A stretch of 64,000 nt of DNA. It comes from Phytopythium helicoides. Its lineage: Eukaryota; Oomycota; Peronosporomycetes; Pythiales; Pythiaceae. Position numbers and translations under genes: made by a program. The stretch spans positions 124,001 through 188,000 of the forward strand of contig JANFNE010000069.1 in assembly GCA_024867545.1 (NCBI GenBank), in the 5' to 3' direction. Under the pieces are notes generated by a model. That model saw only the letters and a list, made by a program, of their open reading frames with translations, made no database searches and had not been told where the DNA came from. Positions within the stretch are counted from its first letter, which is position 1, and each line of letters opens with the position of its first letter. Of this stretch, positions 56,301-64,000 are shown piece by piece.

Positions 56301-57395
56301 ACGCAGCCATCGCGCTGTGATGGTGGTGGAGACTCTGATGGTGGTGGTGAGAGTGCGGCGGTAAAGTGCTGGGCGTCGACGGCGCCGGGTTCAAGACTCC
56401 CGCGTTCGCGTCCGAGGGTGCGCGGCGGTACGAGATGACGGTGAACTCTGGCGACGAGATGACGGCGATGACTCGGTACAGCTGCGTGCGTGCAGCCTTG
56501 CTGGTAGCGGGTGTGAAGTTGTCGTCGGCGTCGACGGCGCAGCGCTCCATGACGTATGCCTTGAGCACGTGCTTCATGAGTCGCTGTGCCTTGTTGGCGC
56601 CGCTCTCCCAGTCGTAGTACCATCTGGAGAAAGCCTTGGAGTTGAGGTGGAACACGAGCGGCTTGTTCTGCGTGGGTGAGTAGAGTAGAGCGTGTTTGTT
56701 AGTCTAGATCCGAGTCGCAGCGCAAACAAATAAACAAACAAATAAACAAAGTATCAACGCAGTCCATACCACATCGTGCGTCGAGGAGGCAGGCGCAGGA
56801 GCGGGAGGACGGATCGTGGTGACGAGTCCTGAGGGTCTGTCGAGTATCCCTGGGATCCACTGACCTTCGAGGTTGGCCTCGGTCTGCACCGCGGCCTGCA
56901 GCTTGTGCACCTCGACGCACTCTCCCTCGCGCAGACTCACGTCGTGGAGAGCCTCGAAGCGCGCGAAGAGCGAGATGCGGTCGGCGGGGGTCTCGTCCTG
57001 TGGGTTGGCAGTCGGCGGGGTGGCGCCGGACGCCGACGCGGACGCAGCCGCTCCGTTCTTGGCGTCGCGGTCCTCGATCTCGACGCGGACGCTGAGCGAT
57101 GTGCCGCAGTAGCTGCGGTCGATGTGTTCTGGGCAGCAGTGCGGGAAGCACCGCAGGATCTTGAGTCCCTTGGTGCGGTTGCTCCTGTTGTTCATGGTGG
57201 CGGCGGCGAGGCGTGGAGATCATGCAAAGCGCGTTCGCGTCCGCACGGTGTGTGGATGATGCATGTGGACGCGTCAGCGAGGCGTGTGCGTGTGAGGGAC
57301 GTCTGGGGACGCTACGCACCGCTTGTACTCTGGCTGGAAGAGCTGCGCGTGGTCGCACTCGACGCGGAAGAAGCCGGCGGCGGCCACACGCAGTG
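53381..57395 (+). repeat. Large inverted repeat, left arm
   Basis: Read in reverse complement, this segment matches 59986-64000 base for base over long stretches; paired coordinates sum to 117381-117383, showing only tiny indels. The right arm is cut by the window edge, so the repeat probably extends left of 53381. The inner boundary is inside the first exon of the duplicated gene, near 57395. The arms differ at scattered bases, so they are not one sequence assembled twice. The arm includes the duplicated gene and about 1.2 kb downstream of it. Confidence 0.93.
53692..53892 (+). CDS. Coding-like segment in left arm, unknown
   Basis: An acidic then helical stretch is open (DDDDEEVLHEAQSLLEDF, LFRDLVLSVSSSLLTQ, VVAHLTAYYCSYSSLAG) and ends beside a consensus donor (GTGAGC, about 53879). 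The copy in the right arm (about 63489-63689, minus) differs by a few bases and stays open in the same frame. It probably belongs to a gene with unplaced exons, both upstream (53400-53600) and downstream (CAC-GAT-GAG near 53955). No family recognised. Confidence 0.3.
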   Translation, partial: SCLDDDDEEVLHEAQSLLEDFPLFRDLVLSVSSSLLTQHQRQQKGNVVAHLTAYYCSYSSLAGEHD

Positions 57396-57408
57396 CATTA
57401 GCCGTCAT
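54583..57408 (-). CDS. Duplicated protein of unknown family, left copy
   Basis: Exons 57320-57408, 56770-57184 and 54583-56667 (introns 135 and 102 nt) give 862 aa from ATG 57408. An alternative start, MNNRSNRT at 57195, would drop the first exon. The N-terminal region has a Cys/His-rich part (ECDHAQLF, CFPHCCPEHIDRSYCG) that may bind zinc, then ISLFARFEALHDVSLREGE, then LVFHLNSKAFSRWYYDWE and MKHVLKAYVMERC. A His/Gln/Ser-rich middle is disordered. The C-terminal 350 residues are ordered (FILDGRDRVFPIFMDGV, YLQLFRWSLADGERSYYTR) and end PWRELGKFRLSYTKV. No domain recognised. The second intron holds a tandem AAACAAAT repeat (56725-56760). Confidence 0.8.
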
Positions 57409-58003
57409 GGGGCCCTCGAGAAGATTCGTCTCTGTCTGCATCCATATGGAGGGGACCACCACGCTGAGGACGGTTGGGTGGCTGGATCCTGTGATCATGG
57501 AGGGCGACGCCTGGTGGACGGCTATAGAATATGTGGCCGTTTTCACCCAGACAGTGGGATGTTACTGCCTGCTCTTTTTTTATCTTGGAATTTGTATGCC
57601 GCAGAAAATAGACTCCATGAGGAGGACTCTTGCAGTCCGCCGCCGCCGACGACGACATCGTCTGCGCGGCTGCCTTCCACTTGGCCTGCTTTCCGTTTCC
57701 GCTGCTGCTCCATCTTCTTCTTCTCGCGCGCACGTTTCTCCTGGAGCATTGGCACCTCCTGCGCCTTCCCCATCGTCTTCTGTCTCGGGCTACCGTCGAG
57801 TCAGAACGTGCCTACCCGATAGTCCCAAAATATCGCCATACACCCAAAGTAACTACCAGGTAAACAAAATAGCGAGTTCTGTCAGGTAGTCCTATTGTGA
57901 CTACCGTTGACTACCAAGAAGTCAACGTACCTTACCTTCCACAACCGCACTTAACGGCCCATTTGGCGAGCCCAAGAAGGAAGCCGCCGCCCCCGACGAC
58001 AGC
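57409..58003. promoter_or_regulatory. Bidirectional promoter region with one small open frame
   Basis: 595 bp between the divergent left copy and MOB4. It lies outside the inverted repeat, so the left copy's promoter is not shared with the right copy. A minus-strand frame at 57543-57773 (76 codons, ATG 57773, very basic KRAREKKKMEQQRKRK) could be a small gene or an extra 5' exon of the left copy; no support beyond composition. Confidence 0.4.
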
Positions 58004-58636
58004 ATGAGCGCCGTCATCGTCGGCAAGAACCTGCCGGGCACGCGCAATGACGACTTCTACGCGTGGGAGGAGGGCTCACAGGGCGCTGCGGACTACGGGG
58101 GCGCGTTCGAGACCGAGCAGTTGATCCAGCGGCTGCTGCGCATCGATCCAACGGTGCTCGCGCAGGTCTACGACTGCCCCGAGGACCAGGACACGTACCT
58201 GTGGCAGTACGAGCACCTGCGGCAGATCATGAAGGAGCTCAACGTGCTCGTGGCGTGCCTCGACGGGGCCTGCACGCGCGAGAGCTGCCCCGTCATGAAG
58301 GCCACGGACGAGTGGGTCTTCCTGTGCGCGGCGCACAAGGCCCCCAAGGAGTGCTGCGCCTTCGAGTACATGGCGCACACCATGGACAACGTCAACTCGC
58401 TGCTCACCAGCAGCCGCGTCTTCCCCTCGCGCGTCTCGGTCAGCTCCAACGCCGTGCAGTACTTCCAGTCGGTCGCGCGCCGCCTGTACCGCATCTTCTC
58501 GCACACGTACTTCCACCACCCAGAGACCTTCGCCGCCTTCGAGGAGGAGACCTTCCTGTGCCACCGCTTCGTCTACTTTGCGCTGCACTTCTGCCTCATC
58601 CCCAAGAGCCTGCTCATCATCCCCGACATGGGGTAA
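58004..58636 (+). CDS. MOB4: MOB kinase activator, MOB4/phocein type
   Basis: 210 aa, ATG 58004. The MOB fold is plain: LWQYEHLRQIMKELNVL, DEWVFLCAAHKAPKECCAFEYMAHT, SRVFPSRVSVSS, RRLYRIFSHTYFHH and ETFLCHRF. The Cys (CTRESC) and His (HTYFHH) residues match the zinc site. The sequence resembles MOB4/phocein more than MOB1: KAPKECCAFEYMAHTMDNVNSL corresponds to phocein's KTPKECPAIDY...HTLDGAACLL. MOB4 sits in the STRIPAK PP2A complex. GGGTAAGTG at the end could also be a donor, in which case a short C-terminal exon would follow; none was found. Confidence 0.88.
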   Translation: MSAVIVGKNLPGTRNDDFYAWEEGSQGAADYGGAFETEQLIQRLLRIDPTVLAQVYDCPEDQDTYLWQYEHLRQIMKELNVLVACLDGACTRESCPVMKATDEWVFLCAAHKAPKECCAFEYMAHTMDNVNSLLTSSRVFPSRVSVSSNAVQYFQSVARRLYRIFSHTYFHHPETFAAFEEETFLCHRFVYFALHFCLIPKSLLIIPDMG

Positions 58637-58762
58637 GTGTCTAGCTGTCCGACGTCGAGCCTTGCAAGGCCACTGCATTTAATATATCCCAACTGCACGT
58701 GCGCGAGACCAACCTTCATCCTCCTCCATTCGCCTTGCCCTCGCCAGCACTCGCAGGGTTCT

Positions 58763-59569
58763 CTACGACCTTCGCAGGTTGTTCAGCCGCGCCTCGAGGT
58801 CGCTGATTGCCGAGTCGCTCGCTGCAGCGGACGACGACGATGGGCCGGCGCTCAGCGAAGACGCGGCGCCAGCCGCCACCGGCGCGGCGGGGGGAGCCGC
58901 GGCTGCCGCGGCCGGGGCCGCCTTGGCCACTGGTACGGGGTGCGCCATAGGCGCCTCGGGCACGGCGCCGGTGAGGTCGATGCCGATCTCGTCCAGCACC
59001 TGTCCGACGATCTTCTCCTCCTCCTCCTCGTCCTGGTCGGCGTCCATGACGTCGTCGATGGTGTCTCCGATCATCTCCTGCTGCATCTCCATCTTCTCCG
59101 ACTCCTTGGCGTACTCCATCATGATCTGGTTGAGCCTCGGGAGGTTCATGGTCTTGGCCATTGACTGCATGGCCTTGGTGGTCCCCTGCAGCGCGGACGT
59201 CATGGCCTCCGCCGACTTGGCCGTCTGCCACGCACGACTCGTTCGTCAGTCTCTCCCCTCCCTCCCCTCGTCGCCACCATCAAAAAGCCAACGCACCTCG
59301 AGCCGCAGCGAGACGGCCTGCAGCTGCGAGCGCATGGTGTAGAACTTGGTGATGTGCTGGCGGGTGCGCACGAGGTCCTTGGCCATGATCTTGACGCTGG
59401 CGATCTGCCCGTCGCGCGCCATCTTCTTGATCTCCACAATCAGCTTCTTCTCCTGCAGCTGCAGGTTGGCGCGCTCGCGGTCCAGCGACCGAATCGCGCG
59501 GTTGATCTCGCGCTTGTTCTCGCGCAGCTGCTCCTTGAGCGTCTTCTTGCTGCCCAGCGCGTTCCCCAT
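58763..59569 (-). CDS. CHMP2: ESCRT-III subunit CHMP2/Vps2
   Basis: Exons 59297-59569 and 58763-59224 (intron 72 nt) give 244 aa; ATG 59569. The Snf7 core has LKEQLRENKREINRAIRSLD, LIVEIKKMARDGQ, RTRQHITKFYTMRSQLQ, MAKTMNLPRLNQIMMEYAKE and KMEMQQEMIGDTIDDVMD. After an acidic EEEEE tract and an alanine/proline-rich linker, the C terminus DLEARLNNLRR is the MIT-interacting motif that recruits Vps4. It acts in endosomal sorting and membrane scission. The linker is longer than in animals. Confidence 0.92.
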
Positions 59570-59944
59570 GCCCGCCCAAAGCTTCTTCTCGAGAGATGGA
59601 TAGTGGCGGCATGTGTCCGAAGCACTGTACCACGAATACCGGTAAAGCCTGTCAGTATAGTTCTCGAGTGGACCACATGTATTCTTCTATTCACTCGGAT
59701 TTCGTATGGGTGCATGTGTACCTCCAGAAATGGATGTATGCATGTTAGAGGTATCGGATTCACTTGGGTGTAGTATAGAAGCGCCTAGGTTTTACCTGTA
59801 TCATTCAATAAAACGGACGCATACAACACGCAAAAGGGAAATCTACGGTACAGCGCGACGTTCCAAAACCGTCCTCCCAGCGCGCTCGCCACTTTGGCCC
59901 GGCGTCCTCCGGCGGCAGATCCTCCAGCTGCGATCACGTCTCTC
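59570..59944. promoter_or_regulatory. Bidirectional promoter, CHMP2 and right copy
   Basis: 375 bp between divergent starts. ACCGGT occurs at 59635-59646 (AATACCGGTAAA). It is outside the repeat, so the right copy has a promoter unrelated to the left copy's. Confidence 0.4.
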
Positions 59945-62800
59945 ATGGCGGCGGACGCTGCAAAGGCCTCTGCGGGCTCGGCCTCGGCGCTGCGTGTGGC
60001 CGCCGCCGCCTTCTTCCGCGTCGAGTGCGACCACGCGCAGCTCTTCCAGCCAGAGTACAAGCGGTGCGTAGCGTCCCCAGACGTCCCTCACCCGCACACA
60101 CCTCGCTGACGCGTCCACATGCATCATCCACACACCGTGCGGACGCGAACGCGCTTTGCCGGATCTCCACGCCTCGCCGCCGCCACCATGAACAACAGGA
60201 GCAACCGCACCAAGGGACTCAAGATCCTGCGATGCTTCCCGCACTGCTGTCCAGAGCACATCGACCGCAGCTACTGCGGCACATCGCTCAGCGTCCGCGT
60301 CGAGATCGAGGACCGCGACGCCAAGAACGGAGCGGCTGCGTCCGCGTCGGCGTCCGGCGCCACCCCATCGACGGCCAACCCACAGGAAGAGACCCCCGCC
60401 GACCGCATCTCGCTCTTCGCGCGCTTCGAGGCTCTCCACGACGTGAGTCTGCGCGAGGGAGAGTGCGTCGAGGTGCACAAGCTGCAAGCCGCGGTGCAAA
60501 CCGAAGCCAACCTCGAGGGTCAGTGGATCCCAGGGATACTCGACAAACCCTCGGGACTCGTCACCACGATCCGTCCTCCCGCTCCTGCGCCTGCCTCCTC
60601 GACGCACGATGTGGTATGGACTGCGTTGATACTTTGTTTATTTGTTTGTTTATTTGTTTGCGCTGCGACTCGGATCTAGACTAACAAACCCGCTCTACTC
60701 TACCCACCATCGCAGAACAAGCCGCTCGTGTTCCACCTCAACTCCAAGGCCTTCTCCAGATGGTACTACGACTGGGAGAGCGGCGCCAACAAGGCACAGC
60801 GACTCATGAAGCACGTACTCAAGGCATACGTCATGGAGCGCTGCGCCGTCGACGCCGACGACAACTTCACACCCGCTACCAGCAAGGCTGCACGCACGCA
60901 GCTGTACCGAGTCATCGCCGTCATCTCGTCGCCAGAGTTCACCGTCATCTCGTATCGCCGCGCACCCTCGGACGCGAACGCGGGAGTCTTGAACCCGGCG
61001 CCGTCGACGCCCAGCACTTTACCGCCGCACTCTCACCACCACCATCAGAGTCTCCACCACCATCACAGCGCGATGGCTGCGTCGCGGTACTACCAGCAAG
61101 GACGAGACTACCAGAGTGAGTCGCCCTACTACGGACAAGTAGTACCCCAACGAGGCGTCGCCGACCAACGGCAATATTCGTGGGCGTCCGCGGCGAGAGA
61201 GGAGGGTCAGTCGCCTTTCAAGCGCATGCGAGGCCGCAAAGAGGAAGTCTATGGCGCAACTCCCCCGGAACAGAAAGCATGGGGTCCTCCCTCTGGTGCT
61301 CCTTCGAGCTACAGTGCACTCAGTGGTGGCTCTGTGACCGCTGCTGCTGCCGCCACGTCCAAGAACATGGCATTGCTGCTCTCTTTTCTGCAGTGGGCTC
61401 CACTCTCGGTGTATTCTCCGTTCGTGGAAGACTTGAATCAGCTGCTGCACCACAAACTCGTGAACATTGTTGGCGTTGGAGGCAGCTCTGCAGCGACGCC
61501 GAACGAAGAAGACAGCACTCGGATCCCGAATGTGCGCACGAACTGCTTCTCTCGAACCATTCTAGAGCAAGCTGCCAGAGGCAACAGTAGCAGCAACAAA
61601 AGCAGCTCGACGTCTGCCTCTAGTGGTAGAGGGATCTCGTACGACATTGAGACTTTGCTGCGGGTGATCGCTCAGACGGCGCTGTGGTTGTTCTCGCGAG
61701 AGACCCGGATGTGGCTGCGGTCGTTCCTGGCACACCATTCGCCTGCGGTGCTCAACAAACGCAATCTGCGAGGCGCCTACTTCCTGTTCCTTCGCGAACT
61801 CGAGCAGCTTCTGAACGCTCAGGTCTTCAGCGCGACACCACTGGGGAGTCTCGACAATGCCGCAGAAGAAGTGATCGCCACCGTGTACTCGCTCGAGCGT
61901 TTCCACGACAAGCGTCCGAGTGTGCGGCGCATCTTGAGTGCGCAGGGTTTCTTCGGTTGGTCCATGTTTGTCGCTCAGATGCGAGAAGTGTTCATGAGTG
62001 GCGACCGAGGACGTAAGCGAAGTCGTGCGGCAGCGCGCGAGTCCTCTTCTGTGCCACCGGTGCCTTCGACCATCCCGCTGCTGGTGCAGTATCCACCTCA
62101 GTGCGTGTTGGAGGAGTGCTGGACTGGGGAGTGGGTACTCGAAGCCGACGAGGCATCCTGGCGACCGGCGATGGTAGTGCCGCCAGCTTCCCCGAGCGAT
62201 ACATCACTGTGGCGGGTGCTCTCGTTCATGATGCAGCTCTCGCGCGTCCAGGTTGTGCTGGGTATCCGCGACCGTCTCCTTTGTTTGAGGTCAACGGAAG
62301 GTATCGCAAGTCGTGCTGACAGTGCTCGGTTCATTTTGGACGGCCGTGACCGCGTGTTCCCGATTTTCATGGACGGCGTCTCGACGTGTGCAAGTTGCTT
62401 AGGCGAGAGCGGCGACACAAGTAGCGACGGCGACTATATTGGCACTGTCCAAAGCGAGGGTGAGAACAGACTAGTTGTGTATCTTCAGCTTTTCCGTTGG
62501 TCCCTTGCCGACGGCGAGCGCTCGTACTACACTCGGCTGCGGCTCGAGTGTTGGCGAGATCAGCGACTGTACGTGAACGGCGAGGTGCTGGAGACCTCGA
62601 TCCCGAGCGCGTTCACTACTGAAGAGCGCGCGGTGATGACCGAGATGCGGCTCCGAGGAAAGCGCAAGGCGATCGGGAAGGCGCACGCAAGATATCTACG
62701 GACCGAGGCGGCGAATGCACCCACCAGTCCAGTAGGTGTAAACACGTCGTCGCCATGGCGGGAGCTCGGCAAGTTTCGTTTGAGCTACACCAAGGTGTAG
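59945..62800 (+). CDS. Duplicated protein of unknown family, right copy
   Basis: Exons 59945-60063, 60199-60613 and 60716-62800 give 872 aa from ATG 59945. Exon and intron boundaries are the same as in the left copy. The first residues (MAADAAKASAGSAS) differ entirely from the left copy (MTAN), because the repeat begins at ALRVAAA inside this exon. Elsewhere the proteins differ at about a dozen residues, nearly all in the disordered region at 61170-61670; the last 360 or so residues look identical although the DNA carries silent changes. The frame is intact, so both copies appear functional. Function unknown. Confidence 0.8.
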
Positions 62801-64000
62801 GAGAATGTCGTGTACAGACAGACATATAAGGTGTTTGCTAGGCTGCGCCGGGTGGATGAATGGTTGGATTGGTTGATGCATGTGATAACCCAAATGAAGG
62901 AAATGAAAGGCACGCTTCACCCTTGTTACATTCTTCGATCGTGACAGCAAGAAGATTCGACTGGTCTGAGGATGAGATGAGGGACGATTGACGGAAAACG
63001 GAACGTAATAGATATGGTTCGCGTCGGGAGCATCGCTTCGGTGCATGTAGTTGGACGCCGTGGCGGCTCGAGGTGCTGGCACAAGCATGGTTGGGGAATA
63101 TGTAGTATCGAGCTGTCCTGGGTAAAGGGTGGAGTTGGGGCCAGCCATTTTTCAACTTCAACAGCTTATCGCTTCCGCGCAAGAAAACAAAAGAAGAGCT
63201 TCCCCGATGCAACATCAGTGCGTCAACACTAGCGTCCATGATAATTATCTTGGATCTTCTCCTGCAGGATCTTCTCCAGCACCCACCCACCCGCACATCG
63301 CGACTTGAACGCTCGAGAAAGTCTTGGAGAGAGAACATCGATTTGGTTTTGGATCAAGCATTCGTTCTTGATCCCCACTCAATCCGTGACAGCATCATCC
63401 AGGACGGATTTTGCGCAGCTCATCGTGCACTTCGGGGGATGTAAGCGCGGACAATTCGTCTTCGTGTGAAATCGTCTTCTTCATGTAGTCAGTCGTGCTC
63501 ACCTGCCAGTGAGCTGTATGAGCAGTAATACGCCGTCAGATGCGCCACGACATTCCCCTTCTGCTGGCGTTGGTGCTGTGTCAAAAGACTGCTGGAAACA
63601 AACAAAACCAAGTCCCGGAAAAGAGGAAAGTCTTCTAGCAAGGATTGTGCCTCATGAAGCACTTCTTCTTCTTCGTCATCAACACAGCTTTTTGCAACGA
63701 CCTTGGCGTTGTAGGGAGATCTTCCCGCACCACAAAACTTGATGAACTACACAGCACTGCGATTCTCCACACCGATATCAACGAGTCTGAAAGCTTCCGT
63801 CGCAACGTGAGGCGGGAACACTCGCGACTTGACAAATACTGGGGAGTCCTCCCTGGCAGCCATCCAAGTTTCTTCCAAGCCCGATGCGCGCACTGACGTA
63901 GCCATCCTCCTTGATCACCCACCACCCGCGTCGTCCTCTCCCCAACACGCCAGCGTATCTTGAGCTCACCAACAAACAGACAGCCTCAGACGCTGGCAAC
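59986..64000 (-). repeat. Large inverted repeat, right arm (cut by window edge)
   Basis: Reverse complement of 53381-57395, as described for the left arm. The arm ends at the window edge, so its true length is at least 4.0 kb. The region 62801-64000 beyond the gene repeats the same coding-like but unassigned frames as the left arm. Confidence 0.93.
62801..64000. other. Downstream part of right arm, no firm gene
   Basis: 1.2 kb. Matches the left-arm segment 53381-54582. A coding-like frame at about 63489-63689 on the minus strand mirrors 53692-53892. Other open frames are shared by both arms but show no domain. Confidence 0.4.

Noticed and set aside
1..64000. tRNA, rRNA, CRISPR or plasmid-type features
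   Set aside because: No T-loop GTTCGAAnC context with matching arms, no rRNA-like conserved stretch and no regular spaced repeats were seen by eye; a tRNAscan run would settle tRNAs.

Overview
The window is nuclear DNA from an oomycete (water mould; Phytophthora/Pythium group). The gene content points there: a myosin with FYVE and GAF domains on its tail, a cyclic-nucleotide-binding kinase fused to a PP2C phosphatase, short 60-100 nt GT-AG introns, densely packed genes on both strands, GC-rich coding sequence, and ordinary eukaryotic genes (COP9 subunit 2, MOB4, CHMP2, pyridoxal kinase, LAMMER kinase, NSUN2-type methyltransferase). I saw no prokaryotic, organellar or viral segment. Genus cannot be fixed from the sequence alone.

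Layout. 1-6.1 kb: a FYVE-GAF gene, a renalase-like flavoprotein gene and a four-exon gene of unknown family. 7.0-11.2 kb: single-exon myosin-FYVE-GAF. 12.2-13.6 kb: sucrose-transporter-like MFS gene 1. 15.4-19.1 kb: two PX-domain genes. 19.1-24.7 kb (minus): a giant predicted N-myristoylated protein with two cNMP-binding domains, a CaMKK-like kinase and a PP2C phosphatase. 24.9-34.4 kb (minus): a coiled-coil protein, a TIR-TIR-NACHT-SH2 receptor-like protein, an NSUN2-like tRNA methyltransferase and a multipass membrane protein. 37.4-38.8 kb: MFS gene 2, a close paralogue of gene 1. 39-50 kb: alpha/beta hydrolase, SFT2-like protein, CLK/LAMMER kinase, mucin-like membrane protein, pyridoxal kinase, CSN2. 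50-53 kb is gene-poor. 53.4-64 kb is a large inverted repeat: two arms of at least 4 kb, each carrying a nearly identical gene of about 865 codons of unknown family, flank a 2.6 kb unique centre with MOB4 and CHMP2.

The most striking system is the TIR-TIR-NACHT-SH2 gene (26786-30688). It joins a predicted NADase-type TIR domain, a second degenerate TIR, a STAND NTPase and a phosphotyrosine-binding SH2 domain in one protein, an architecture I do not know from the literature. Second is the cNMP-CaMKK-PP2C fusion.

A technical pattern affects many genes. At roughly 18 places an otherwise convincing gene changes reading frame, and wherever the direction can be judged it fits one surplus base. No common slippery sequence is visible, so uncorrected insertion errors in a long-read assembly are the most likely cause, with real pseudogenisation the alternative. 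Genes carrying such a break are still annotated as genes, with the break noted.
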